From positions 78,720,160 through 78,784,159 of the forward strand of contig NC_088202.1 in assembly GCF_037126465.1 (NCBI RefSeq): DNA of 64,000 bases. Direction: 5' to 3'. This document shows positions 45,698-57,369 of this stretch, piece by piece. This DNA comes from Ornithodoros turicata. Its lineage: Eukaryota > Arthropoda > Arachnida > Ixodida > Argasidae. The notes beneath the pieces were generated by a model. The model was not told the origin of the DNA, did not search any database, and worked only from the letters and a program-made list of their open reading frames with translations. Every line of letters begins with the position of its first letter. The stretch's first letter is position 1. Position numbers and translations under genes: made by a program.

Positions 45698-47664
45698 CAC
45701 GGAGGAGAAGTAAGGAGACCGAACTCCGCTGAAAAACGACGTCCCAATTTATCGAGTCAATTGTTGGCCGCGGCGCGGCGCTCGCGTTCCCTCCGGTACT
45801 AGCTCCGCGAAATCGCCTGCACGGCAATGCGCCGTTTCTGCTCGAATACTCTACTAAAAAGCGTTCAAAACGAATGTTTGTTTGATAAGCATAAACAACG
45901 GTGTCTCCAGTAACGAGTTAGTATTTTCTGGTCAGCTACAATTATTTTTTCTTTTCTTTTTTTTTTTCGGTTTCTGCTACCTCGTTTTTGTCTCATTGAT
46001 GGAAGCTACCTGTCCGATAGAAATAGAATCGGAAATAAGAAGAAAAAAAACTTTAATACGTAAGACAAACATCTGACATTGCCAAAGGTGTAGTGTCGAA
46101 TGCCTCCGACGGAATCCTCTGTCGCTTCTCCCCGGCCGTCTCGGGTATCGTGCCCTTCTCTCTGTGGTGCGCGCGTACTTTGACCGCTGCGCTAACACGC
46201 TAACATACCCCAAAGGAAGCAAACGTTGTTCCGAAAAGCCACATTTGAGTGGTATGGAGGAAAGAAAGTCAGGAGGGAAGAAAGAAAGTTAGAAGCTGTG
46301 TAATCGAAAGTCGCCAGATGCGATCTTTCCGGAATCGCGCGTTATGTGGGTCGTTGCATAAGCTGGGACTGAGAAAGTTTAATCTCCGTACGTGTCAAGC
46401 AGTTAAGACACCTTTGTGTGTGTGAGTGGGGGCAAGGAGGGGCGGGACGCTCTGATGATGGGACACGGTGCGGTTCCGAAGGTTCTGGCTCTTAGTTTCT
46501 TATATCTTGTCATGCATGCCAATCGCTCGCTTTTGGGAACTACAAAATAAAGTCGGTATCTAGTCTCTAATTTATGTTGACGAACACTGAAATCTTGAAC
46601 AACACATTACTTCTACATTATACACTATCTCTTTGGTGTTCAGTTTCAATTTACTTCTGTACAAGCATATGCTGCTCAAAGCGTTGCACCGGATATTTTA
46701 CCACCACCACCAAAAAAAAAGGAACAATACTGCAACACCACCAATATATACCTGCCAGAAAAGCTAAAAAGCCCTAATTCTAGTAGATATGGGATCCCCC
46801 CCCCCCCCCCCCCCCCCGGTACACCAAGATGAAAATCGTCTTCGAGAAACAGGAAAGCGCATGCACTGAATCCTGTACCGCGCGTGTGCAAAGCCTGCGA
46901 CAGAAGTGCGTTCTGGTACCTTGGTATTAAATTCGTGTATGGTGGCATGCGAAATATGTAACTCTCTATCCCAGCGGATGAATCACAATTACGACAAAAG
47001 GCTCCTGTTTCCCAAAGCGCTGTGCATACGCGACAAAGCTCTCGTGCAACAGCTAGAATGCAAATGCGGATTAACCAGCCCAATGACATCATTACCCTAC
47101 ACTGCGAGGTGTTCCCGGGAACTAATACTGATCAATGCAAACCATTATCAATGTACATCTCGTGGTCGTGCGTTGGTGGTGATGTAAATACGCGTACCAT
47201 CCTGCACGATGTCGGATAACAACCTTTGTGCTTCTTCGGGTGTCGTGTTTTATCGCAAATAAAAAAAAGAAAAAAGAGAATAGCTTCTTGACTGCGAGAG
47301 CACCACGCTTGCGGAGACATTCAAGCCGTCCAGCCAACGCGGAGCCCTCTTTACGGCGGCTTCCCCGCATTCCAAAATAAAAGCTTCTCGCTTTGCACTA
47401 ACAAAAACTGTAGGCGAAAAATTCACGGAGAGATCGTTCCTTGATACACGATAAGCGTTTTTACTTATCAAAATATTTTTTTCTGCTTCCACTGGACACA
47501 CACGTACATCTGAAAGAGTGCATTACAGCAACCTCATTTCAGAGGAGCAAGTACCTGACGGAGCGCGAGCGCCGCGCCGCGGCCACAATTAGACTCGAGG
47601 AATCGGGACCACGCTTTCTCAACGGCGGCTCGGCAGAGTTCGTTCTCCTTACTTCTCCTCCGTG
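45698..47664. mobile_element. hAT element G nested in F
   Basis: Left end CACGGAGGAGAAGTAAGGAG; the right end is its inverted copy. An exact 8-bp duplication GGCCGGAC lies at 45690-45697 and 47665-47672. The 1967-bp interior includes a poly-C run at about 46797-46817. Open frames inside are short and unrecognised, so no transposase is claimed. Confidence 0.9.
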
Positions 47665-47791
47665 GGCCGGACTCCCTTTGGCATACACGGCACTGCTCCA
47701 GACCAGAGCCGTATATTAAAAGGGAGTCTGGCCATTAATGGGTCATGCCTATACTTGAAGCTCCACCCACTTTTTCAGCTTTCCGACCAAT

Positions 47792-49212
47792 CAGAGCCGT
47801 ATATTAAGAGGGAGTCTGGCCATTGGGAGGAGCCACAAAAAGAGGCTCGACCTGTCAATCACAGTTTCGCTCCTCTGATTGGTTTTCTTTTTACCAAGGA
47901 GGTCGCCATGACACCATACTGCCACCCAAAATGGCGACGAAAACAAACACAGTGAAGCGGGGATTTCGTGACAAAAAATTTTCACAGGCTAACCTGATTT
48001 TACGCTGCAAATGTACATCCTAACATAAATTTCTCGGAAATCAGTTTCAACTTATGCTCATCCATCAATATCTACAGGGTTAGTCTAGCAAACGTTACAC
48101 ATTTTTACCGCATCGTAAAAATAGAAGACGTGGTTTATCCAACCTCAAACTTTGCGTACTGGCAGCCATTTGTCTGAAGTTTTGTTGGAATTTTTTGTGA
48201 GCATTATGGTCCTGTGGAAGAAAAATTAAAAATCAAGCAAAATTCCACTTTATGCATTTTCTATGGCCTATCTCACTCACAAGCCGCCATTTTCTCCTGT
48301 GTGCACTTCATTTTCATTGCACCACACACAGGTGGCACCAGCATACAGAACAAGACTGGAACAAGAGGATTGGTGCATAACATCAGAATTGGCATGTAAC
48401 ATCGTTGTAGGAAGCGCCACCTGTGTGAAGTGATATGAATGTGAAGCTGACACAATGAAAAATGGCGGTGTTTGTGTGGAATAGGCCATTGAAAATGCAT
48501 GGGGCGAGGTTTTGCTTGATTTTTAATTTTTTTTCTACATGACCATATCACTTACAAAAAATTTGAATGAAACTTCAGACAAGTGGCTATCAGCCTACAA
48601 AGTTTTGGATGGGCCAAACGCAGTCTTCTATTTTTATAGTACGATCGAAATGTGTAACGTTTGCTAGAATAACCCTGTAACTGAAAATAATAGGTTTTGT
48701 CGCCGGTGTTAGGCCTAATGAACACGGCGATCACAACGAAATCGTAACAAAAACGGCGCTGTGCTGTACAATCTTCTTTTTAACAGCTGGATTTCATGGA
48801 TATAAACATTGTTGCCTCTTATGTTCCAACTATTCATGTAGATTTGTTTAAAAATCATACCGACAACAGAATGTGTCCCAGCAGGTGGTTCTGCCGACAG
48901 CGGTACAACGACGGAAGCAGACGACAATTCCCGACGTGCCTTACGCTCCCTAGGTGGCGCTTATCAAATCTGCACCAACAATCCACTACTTTCGCAGATT
49001 GCGAGAGGTATCCATTTCAATCCCATCCAATCCACTTGCCACCAAAAATGGCGCTGCCCATGTTGGATAGGGGGGCAAATAGTGACGATAGGCCGATTGA
49101 TAGCGCCCCATATTTCAAGACTTCATTGGTCAGAAAGCTGAAAAAGTGGATGGAGCTTCAGGTATAGGCATGACCTATTAATGGCCAGACTCCCTTTTAA
49201 TATACGGCTCTG
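47792..49212. mobile_element. hAT element B nested in D
   Basis: Terminal repeats CAGAGCCGTATATTAAGAGG / CCTTTTAATATACGGCTCTG. An 8-bp duplication CGACCAAT lies at 47784-47791 and 49213-49220. It includes the TA-flanked element 48075-48677; without it B is about 816 bp, the same size as copy C. Non-coding. Confidence 0.92.
48075..48677. mobile_element. TA-flanked element, second copy of the 9748 family
   Basis: Left end CAGGGTTAGTCTAGCAAACG; right end, inverted, CAGGGTTATTCTAGCAAACG. TA at 48073-48074 and 48678-48679. It is nested in element B. It shares about 50 bp at each end and much of the interior with 9748-10835. Confidence 0.9.
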
Positions 49213-49403
49213 CGACCAATGAAGTCTTGAAATATGGGGCGCTATCAATCAGCCTATCCTCACTATTTGTCCCTGTATCCAACATGGGCAGCGCCATTTT
49301 GGGTAGCAAGTGGATTGGTTGGGATTGAAATGGATATCTCTTGCTATCTGCAAAAGCTGTGGAATTTTTGTGCAAATTTCATGAACGCCACCTAGGGAAC
49401 TGC

Positions 49404-50215
49404 CAGAGCCGTATATTAAAAGGGAGTCTGGCCATTGGGAGGAGTCACAAAAAGAGGCTCGACCTGTCAATCACAGTTTCGCTCCTCTGATTGGATTGCT
49501 TTTTACCAAGGGGGTCGCCATGACATCATACTGCCACCCAAAATGGCGACCAAAACAAACACAGTGAAGCGATTTCGTGACAAAAAATTTTCACAGATTA
49601 ACCTGATTTTACGCTGCAAATGTACATCCTAATATAAGTTTCTCGGAAATCAGTTTCATCTTATGCTCATCCATCGATATCTAACTGAAAATAATACGTT
49701 TTGTCGACGTGTTAGGCCTAGTGAAGACGGCGATCACAACGAAACCATAAGAAAAACGGCGCTGTGCTGTACAATCTTATATTTAATTGCTGGATTTCAT
49801 GGATATAAACACTCTTGCCTTTTATATCCAAACTATTCATGTAGATTTGTTTAAAAAACATACCCACGACAGAATCTATCCCAGCAGGTGGTTCTGCCGG
49901 CAGTGATACAACGACGGAAGCAGACGACAGTTCCCGACGTGCCTTACGCTCCCTAGGTGGCGCACGTCAAATTTGCACCAAAAATCCACTAGTTTTGCAG
50001 ATTGCGTGAGGTATCCATTTCAATCCCATCCAGTCCACTTGCCACCCAAAATGGCGCTGCCCATGTTGGATACGGGGACAAATAGTGAGGATAGGTTGAT
50101 TGATAGCGCCCCATATTTCAGAACTCTATTGGTCGCAAAGCTGAAAAAGTGGGTGGAGCTTCAGGTATAGACATGACCCATTAATGGCCAGACTCCCTTT
50201 TAATATATGGCTCTG
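49404..50215. mobile_element. hAT element C nested in D (uninterrupted copy)
   Basis: Left end CAGAGCCGTATATTAAAAGG; right end CCTTTTAATATATGGCTCTG. An exact 8-bp duplication GGAACTGC lies at 49396-49403 and 50216-50223. At 812 bp it is the uninterrupted reference copy of this family in the window. Only short frames, none recognisable. Confidence 0.93.
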
Positions 50216-50560
50216 GGAACTGCCGTCTGCTTCCGCCGTTGCACGGCTGCCGGCAGAACCACCTGCTGGGACACATCCTGTCGTCGGTATGATTTTAAAA
50301 CACATCTATATGAATAGTTGGAATATAAAAGGCAATACTGTTCATAGATGGATAAGTTACTGGTTTAAAAGAACTCGTTACAAGTTAAGTTACCGCGTGC
50401 AAAATGTAACTAAGTTAGTAACTAAGTTCTTCAGCCTGGAATGTAACTCGCAGTTACTGAGTTACTTAAAAAAAAAAAGAACGAGTTACTTCCAAGTTAC
50501 GTCGGACACAGACACACGGTTAGACTTTGAGTTACCTGCGGAGGAGTGCAACGCGCTTAA

Positions 50561-51176
50561 AGGGACTATGAAACGATTTTTTTCTTCGTTTCGTTCGAAA
50601 GAAGACATTTTTCTGAGTCTAGAACCGAAATTTTACTTTCGTCGCGCAAGCGGATTTCTCGGGAGCGAATTTAAACGGAGCGGCGAAGGGAGGACAGCTG
50701 GCGCCGCGCCGTGACGAGCTGCCGGGCGGAGACACAACGGGTAACTTGACGCGACCGCGGCCGGCTCAGCAACACGTCATCGTGACGCGTTGCCGAGCCG
50801 AGGAATCCCGCCAGGAGCATGCGCCGTAGGATCCCGCGTATGCGTTCATCGGGAGTGGAAATCTCCATGACAGCAGCTCTAGCGCGATCGGCAGATTTCG
50901 GCAGTGGCGGCAGCCACAGCGCGAGCTCGCGGCATTACTTGCCATTGTGCAACACTGGTGACGTAACGGGGAACCGAAGAGCGGTCCGTACAGTTACACC
51001 ATCGGCAGGGAAATATGCGCGGGAGAGGAGGAACGCGGAAGAGACATTTCCAGCGCGCGCTCCTCGCAGAGTGGAGCGATTTCGTCCGGAAAAATTTGTG
51101 GCATATTAGTTTCTCTGCGGGAAGAACAGTTTCCATCGAAAAAAAGTATGGGGGTTCTGGAAATTTCATAGTCCCT
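50561..51176. mobile_element. TTAA-flanked element nested in E
   Basis: Left end AGGGACTATGAAACG and right end, inverted, AGGGACTATGAAATT, with TTAA at 50557-50560 and 51177-51180. GC-rich interior without a recognisable protein. A diverged inverted copy is at 11518-11960. Confidence 0.82.
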
Positions 51177-51177
51177 T

Positions 51178-51806
51178 TAAGCTGGATTCGCACATGCGTT
51201 TTTTGAACGCGTTTCGCGTTCGCGGCGCCGCGAAACGCGAGCCGCGGAGCGTTTCCAGTCGCTTTTCGAGAACCGCTGCAGTTGCTGCTTCGTGCTGCAG
51301 CGAACCGTGCTGCAGCTTCGGAGGGCTGAAACCGCGCTGGGATCTTTTGTCATTTGTGTGTGTGTGTGTGTGCGTGTGTGTGTTTGTTTGGTGCTACCGC
51401 ATGACTAAATTCCTTGTCACCAATAGTTGTTTGGTGTCTGAGGTATCAAAGATGAGCTGGAAATTTGCGCAAACCACGGAATCGATGAAAATAAATACGA
51501 CTTGTGTGTGACTGTGTGTTGTTCGTCGGTGGGTAAACATGTGTCTCGCTTCTTCTGCCGTTCTTTGTCTGCTATTGTGTCACGTCTGCCGTTCCAGCGA
51601 TTGATGATTCCAGCAGAAATGCTTCGCGATAATTATAAAATGGATAACATGCTTCACAATGTAAATTTTGAGGAAGAGAGCTGGACGTGTCGGTACGATC
51701 TTCACGTAGCAACGACAACGAAGCGCGTTTTCAGGATGGCGGCTCGGCTATGTGTGACAGGCCCCTCTCGGCGGCGCCGCTTTTTGAAACGCATGTGTGA
51801 ATGAGC
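51178..51806. repeat. Inverted-repeat element next to the TTAA element
   Basis: Left end TAAGCTGGATTCGCACATGC; right end, inverted, CAAGGCTCATTCACACATGC. The two ends continue pairing through GCGTTTxxxAA(A/G)xGCG. It includes a (TG)n tract at about 51356-51385. No duplication was found; the exact limits are approximate. Confidence 0.6.
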
Positions 51807-51816
51807 CTTGTCCAAC

Positions 51817-52114
51817 AATAGACCTCTTCCTGTTTGTAAACAAATGACGTCATAGTGTTCGACAGTGCCACAAATTTGGTAGAATTCAACTACGCTCGAA
51901 GCTAGAGGTGAACAAGGTCGCACCCGAAAGCCATGGTCTTGAGGGGATTACGATATGGTCCCTTAAAGGGACGCGACCCTTGGTCCTGTTTTTCTTTCAA
52001 TGGGAGGCAGCGAACAAGTGCCCGTTCGCGGAACCCAGACCTCTCCTTCCGATTTGTTTCGGTTTCAGTCTGTCTGCCAATGTCATGATGACGTTTCTCT
52101 GGTAGAAGTCTATT
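51817..52114. repeat. AATAGACxTCT-ended inverted repeat, copy 1
   Basis: Ends AATAGACCTCTTCCTG and, inverted, AATAGACTTCTACCAG. A related copy in reverse orientation occupies 56987-57300; both share AAACAAATGACGTCAT-like and GCGAACAAGTGCCCGTTCG-like blocks. Confidence 0.65.
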
Positions 52115-52846
52115 CGAACGCTTTGGATCTTACTCCCTGTGGGCGCACAATGGTTCAGCTCCATTTCAATGGCAGCGGCTCTTACTTCCTGTCACTGATT
52201 GAATATTACGTTTTATGGCAAAAAATGCCATGAAGGAACCGGAGAGAAAGCAAGAAAATATGTGGACGTGAGCGAAAAGCGAGGTAACAGTAACTTGGAA
52301 CTTAACGTAAGTTACTTTGGCAAAGTTACCTGAAAAAGGAACGAGTTCCTCTGAAAGTTACCACGGCGCAGAAGTACCGAGTTAAGTTACAAGTTACCAA
52401 AAAAAGGAACTTAGTTACAGTAGCGAGTTACTTGTAACGAGTTACCTCGAACTCTGACTGTTTATATCCATGAAATCCAGCAATTAAATATAAGATTGTA
52501 CAGCACAGTGCCGTTTTTATTATGATTTCGTTGTGATCGCCGCGACCGTCGTGTTCACTAGGCCTAACGCCGGCGACAAAACGCATTATTTTCGCTTAGA
52601 TGTCGATGGATGAGCGTAAGTTGAAACTTCTTTCTGAGAAAGGGATATGTGGATTTACATTTGCAGTCCCCGCTTCACCGTGTTTGTTTTTGTCGCCATT
52701 TTGGGTGGCAGTAAGGTGTCATGGCGACCCCCTTGGTAAAAAGCGAACCAATCAGAGGAGCGAAAGTGTGATTGACAGGTCGAGCCTCTTTTTGTGACTT
52801 CTCCCAATGGCCAGACTCCCTTTTAATATACGGCTCTGCTCCAGAC

Positions 52847-53102
52847 TAGCGTAGCCACCCTCTAGCGGTCGCTCGAGTGAAAATCGCCATTGCTTCCTGT
52901 CCACCACGTGATCCCCTCTAAAGTTTCGGTTTTGCAAGGCTTTATTTCTCGCGCTGCTGTCCGTATGATTTTGGTTTTTGAAAGTAATTTATTGTGAAAA
53001 TGTGAGCACCGTCGTAGAAACGACGTATGGTAATGTGTTCCTGTCCCGGGTGCGGCTCTCGTAGAACTGAAATCAGCTCTGTCACGGGAACGCGTTTTGT
53101 TC
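52847..53102 (+). other. Non-repetitive-looking stretch with a possible Cys-rich coding exon
   Basis: From ATG at 53027 a plus-strand frame reads MVMCSCPGCGSRRTE and stays open to GTTC|GTAAGT at 53103, a good splice donor. The CxCxxC pattern could be the start of a zinc-binding protein, but 25 codons without a following exon are not enough to call a gene. The donor is also the target duplication of the element at 53111. Confidence 0.25.
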
Positions 53103-53110
53103 GTAAGTAC

Positions 53111-54469
53111 CACTGATCTTTATGTATAAAGGCTGGATCGCGCATATGAGAGGGGCGCGTGGGAGAGAGGTGCAGCAACCGGCCGCCATGTTGGAGGGCC
53201 CACTGGCGCCGCTGCTCCTCACAATGCGAAGCGATTTAATTTGGGCTTTTTTTGCGCTTTAAACGCTCCTCATTGCTGATTAGCGCGCATTTTTCTTAGG
53301 AATCAGTGTGCTGACGTATTCCAAACGTGCTTCAGACGTGTTCCTGAAGTTTTTAATGGTAATTGCCTTCTTTTTCTTCTCCGCTGCCTGTATTCCGAAT
53401 AGGGGGCTGTAGGTGTTGTGCACAGGGAGCATACGCATGAAGGTGAATTCGGTGAATGTCAACCTATAAAATTCATTCTTTTTGCTCCGAAAGGTTTCAC
53501 ACTGTTTGTTATTGAGGTACTTCCGTTTTTATATATTTTGTTTGTTTTCGTTTCTGTTCGGTTTTCGTGTGGTGTTCCGCTGTTCTCGTTCGTTATTGTG
53601 TGGTTTGGTGTTGTATGGTTCTCGTTTGACTTTTTCCGTTATCGGATTATGGTCTGCGAGTGCCTCTGTGTGTATTGCAGAACACACAACCTCGATCCTT
53701 ATTCTGAAGGGGATTATTTTATTCACCACATCACCACCAGCAATGGGGTGGAGTATGGACCCTGTCGATGAAACTCCCCATTCCTCATCTTAAAATAACG
53801 TTATTGTCACGAGTGCTTTGCAGTTGTTCAGCTGTCAGCGTATTTAATTACAGAAATTCGAAGCGCGCGCTGTGCACGAAGAACATGCACATGCACGAAT
53901 TATCACACACGCTGTAGGAGCGAGCGACTGCATATACGAGGTTAACACAGCAGTTTATTTACTTCTACCGTACCTCACAGATTAAAAGAACAGTGGAACA
54001 AATTGGCATATAGGCGTAGGTTCTGCATCCGGTTCTTCGGCACAAGCGACTGTGAGGGGAGCCTGCAACCACAAGCGCGCATTGTTTATAGAAAATACAT
54101 GGTCTTGAGATTTGTAGGAGCAGCCACACATACTTCCTTAGTACGCAATGGCACCAGCGAAGTAGCAATGCAAACAAGTCCGAGTTGTCAGACGCATGCG
54201 ATACGAATAAACACATTTTTCCTAAAAATAAAGAGCTTACCTGTGAAAAATTATCCCTCTTTCTCTGTCCGTGTGAAGTGTACTCAAAGCTGCAACAAAG
54301 TGGCATGACATGCCCTTTAGTTTAAAGTAAATCTTAAAAAATACGGGCAGCCCCGCTTGAACTAAATGCAGACGACAGAATTAATGCGTTGGGCCCACCA
54401 ATATGGCGGCCGGTGACCACGCTGTGGAGCACGCTATGCGTGATCCAGCCTATACTATAGAGATCAGTG
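53111..54469. mobile_element. Inverted-repeat element I with 8-bp duplication
   Basis: Left end CACTGATCTTTATGTATA; right end, inverted, CACTGATCTCTATAGTAT. Pairing continues into GGCTGGATC(A/G)CGC. The 8-bp duplication GTAAGTAC lies at 53103-53110 and 54470-54477. Ends and duplication fit hAT. A plus-strand frame of 117 codons at 53418-53771 was seen but not recognised. Confidence 0.88.
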
Positions 54470-54477
54470 GTAAGTAC

Positions 54478-56986
54478 ACGGTAACTTGCTTTAGTCGCCC
54501 GTGTGTCTTCGAGTCATCTTGAGTTGTTCATTTGGGACCTCAAACTCTGCCGCAGGTTCATTTCATATCTTCTGTTGTTGTACAAATCTGATTAATGGAA
54601 CGGCATTCTTTACCACTTAGTCAAGAAAAGTACATACGTTGGAAGTAACCGTTGCCACACGTGATGTTTCCGGTCCCGCGTACTCCGTTTGCGTTCTGCA
54701 CACTGTGACTGGTCTTCTAATAGAACAGTAAACATTCGAACACACAGAAATGAAGTGCAAGCACGCGTTGCCATCTGAACAGCAACACAACTACAGCTCG
54801 CGTCGTCTGCTTTGCTGGAGCCATGCTGTCTGGAGGGTCACGTGAGCGGTCACGTGGTAGACAGGAGTATCCCAGAATGCAATGCGAGGCCGGCTAGGCG
54901 GCCCGATAGAAAACTGTCGGAGGGGCCGCTCCTTGTGTTTCCTTCCTCCATGGACCAATGCATAGAGAACACGAAGCACATGTTACAAAATGATACGCCC
55001 TGCGGTTTGAGCACCGATAACAAAAAAAGGTAAGACGGGTAAGACAGACAAAAAAGAAATAAAGTCTTAGCTGATTCAAACAACTCGGGGGAAAAGAGGT
55101 ACCGACAGCAGGAGTCGAACCCGAAACTTCTGATATCCGGTCAGATATATGCCCTGGCGTCAGCATCCCTGAGTTGTTTGAATTCGTTAATTTCTGGCCG
55201 TTTGAGGTTTACGTGTTTGTGTCGTCCCTAATTGTGATCTGCTTCTGCCAATTCTCGTTGTTTACATCCTAGCTGGCCCGGTGCTGAACGACACAGACGC
55301 ACATATACTCACAAAGTCCTCGTTGTCTGTTGTGCCTGGTTGTGCAACTTTCTGACGACTCCGTGGCCGTGACACCTGTCGTTGTAACTCATGGATACGT
55401 GTGACCACTGTGAACTATCGACACTGACTGCCGCTGCGTCCGAGGTTTGCAATGTCCTTGTTTGCGTCATTCGCGTAAGGCGGAATCGAGCAAGCTACAT
55501 GCCCCCACCAAGCCTGCTGAGTGACTCCTCTTGTCTCCTCTCCTTACTTCCTCATGACACATTTGTTTACATGTGTTACATCACACCCCGGTGCCAGACG
55601 AAATATAATAAAAAAACATTCAGTTCTGCACAAACATTTGCAGAAACAGTAGCGTTTTTCACGTATACGGCTACCCGTATCTTGTGACACACGGATGCCT
55701 GACGAAGTTACCCTGTCCTCCTTGGCAGGGATTTCCCTACACCCCCCAGGGGGGGGGGGTATACACCGTCCCTGCATTTTTGCAACACCTCCTCTGAAAT
55801 TTCTCAGTTGACCCCACCACATACCACCAGCTGGGCCACCAACACGTTCTGGTAGTGAGTCCGGCGCAACGAGTTACATCCTGTACTGTCAAACTTGGGC
55901 TGTAGGACCACAGTCATGCAGATGATCGAACCATGCATTTCTCCAAAATCATTTGAAAGTGACAGTTCAATGCATATATTGCGCGCATATACGAGCGAAA
56001 ATGCGTGCGGGCACGCAAACTCAATGTGGATCATCAAGAACCATTTGCGCCAAGCTTAATCAAGCGAGGTATTCAGCTTTTTTCGTCTAAGGTTTTCACC
56101 GTTGGTTGCTAGGTATTCATTGAGCTTCGTGAGACAAGGTGCTAGTCTTTTTTGTTTGTCAGTCGTGTGAGTATGCATCTTAATGTTGAAATGCCGTTCA
56201 TAATGAATCTGTATTCTAATGTACTGTGTTCTAACGTAATAACACGTACAAATAAAACGTGAAAGCTGTGCAGATATGTCACCATTGTGCCACGATTCTT
56301 CCCATGTGTAAGGAAAATTCCATAAGTGGAACCTTCACCGAGCATACCTCACCTCCCTTGAAAGCTCGGCACCCCCCCCCCCCCCCCCCCCACCAGCAGT
56401 GAATTTCTGGGGAAATCACTGCTCCTCGGCAGGAATGCACATGAAATTATCAATTAGTGCAAGAATGCCAAGTGAGCTAGGGGCATCTATGTATAAAGAA
56501 TAACACGTGCAAAAAATATGAGACTGGAAACTAGAAAGACGTAGTCAAACGTCCGGGTGCATAGTATTTTCGCTACCAGTCTCTCTCTCTCTTTATGGAT
56601 CTTTAGTTGTGGACTATCATTGGCGTTCCGAGGATCTTTTCCAAGGGGGGCAGGGTGGTTCCAGCGGGGGGCAAGCGTGCAACGCCCCCCCCCCCGCCAC
56701 ACACACACACCTACCACCTCTTTTTCTGGAGGCGGACGTTACGGACTGTGTGGGTGTTCAGAGGTTCCTATTATGACATTGGAGAATGACCATTACGACC
56801 TATGACTAAAGAGTACACTATTTTCACAAGCGACCTTGGAGCTCCAGGTGGGCACGCCCCCCCCCCCCCCGCTGGCCCCCTCTCGGTACGCCCATGTGGA
56901 CTATAGATTTTTTTTGTGGTCACCAGTTGCAGATCTTCGATGCGCGGACAAAACAGAAAATGAAGCGAAGGGACAATAGACACTAA
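54478..56986. other. Repeat-rich region without a recognised gene
   Basis: Contains an inverted relative of the 44660-44740 segment (about 54900-54960, CCTCCATGGACCAATG), SINE copy 2 (55078-55270), C- and G-runs near 55745, 56370 and 56690, and a (CACA)n tract near 56700. Open frames are short and without family features. Confidence 0.5.
55078..55270 (-). mobile_element. tRNA-like SINE copy 2
   Basis: Minus-strand B-box GGTTCGACTC (55121-55112) in a tRNA-like block, bracketed by GAATTCAAACAACTC and GAGTTGTTTGAATC in inverted orientation, with the same tail TTCTCGTTGTTTACAT as the copy at 18021-18230. The better-preserved B-box makes this the younger or cleaner copy. Confidence 0.58.
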
Positions 56987-57300
56987 AATAAACCTCTACC
57001 CGAGAAACGTCATCATGACGTTTGTAGACAGACTGAAACCGAAACAAATTTGAAGGGGAGGGCTGGGTTCCACGAATGGGCACTTGTTCGTTGCCTCCTA
57101 TTGAAAGAAAAGTAGGACCGAAGGTCCTACTTTTCAGTAGGACTACGTCCCTTTCAGAGACCATCGTAATCCCCTCAAGACCGTGGCTTTCGGGCGCGAC
57201 CTTGTTCGCCCCTAGCTTTGAGCGTAGTTGAACTCTACCAAATTGGTGGCGCTGTCGAACACCACGACGTCATTTGTTTACAAACACGGAGAGGTCTGTT
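56987..57300. repeat. AATAGACxTCT-ended inverted repeat, copy 2 (reverse orientation)
   Basis: Reverse-oriented relative of 51817-52114, with ends AATAAACCTCTACCCG and GGAGAGGTCTGTT. It carries a local hairpin around AGTAGGACCGAAGGTCCTACT. Confidence 0.6.
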
Positions 57301-57369
57301 CACAGAACGCACAGCTCACCCATAACTGCGAATGTATGTAATCCATTGATCGGCATTTCGGGCCGCGGA

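Larger units (their letters stand above)
44744..47695. mobile_element. hAT element F, interrupted by a MITE and by element G
   Basis: Left end CAGTGCCGTGTATGCGAAAG; right end, inverted, CAGTGCCGTGTATGCCAAAG. An 8-bp duplication CTCCAGAC lies at 44736-44743 and 47696-47703. Removing the MITE (45028-45201) and element G (45698-47664) with their duplications leaves roughly 800 bp. It is related to elements B, C and D, sharing GGGAGTCTGG(T/C)CATTAATGG and GACAGGTCGAGCCTCTTTTT. No coding sequence. Confidence 0.88.
50343..52456. mobile_element. Inverted-repeat element E (GTTACTCGTTAC type) nested in D
   Basis: Left end CATAGATGGATAAGTTACTG; right end, inverted, CAGAGTTCGAGGTAACTCGT. Both sides are packed with AGTTAC/GTAACT words. 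ACTGTT is repeated at 50337-50342 and 52457-52462; the next two bases of an 8-bp duplication do not match. Removing it restores the D sequence GGCAATACTGTTTATATCC. It carries further insertions at 50561-51176, about 51178-51806 and 51817-52114. Confidence 0.75.
47704..52838. mobile_element. hAT element D, host of three nested insertions (B, C, E)
   Basis: Left end CAGAGCCGTATATTAAAAGG; right end CCTTTTAATATACGGCTCTG is its exact inverted copy. An 8-bp duplication CTCCAGAC lies at 47696-47703 and 52839-52846. The residual D sequence is 47704-47791, 49221-49403, 50224-50342 and 52463-52838, about 765 bp, collinear with the inverted sequences of B and C. Non-coding. Confidence 0.88.

Noticed and set aside
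46797..46817. Long C-run as a structural (G4/i-motif) element
   Set aside because: Several such homopolymers occur inside transposons here and their lengths are unreliable in assemblies; no conserved context.
53418..53771. 117-codon frame with hydrophobic stretch
   Set aside because: Inside inverted-repeat element I, low complexity F/V-rich, no homologous motif; kept only as a remark there.
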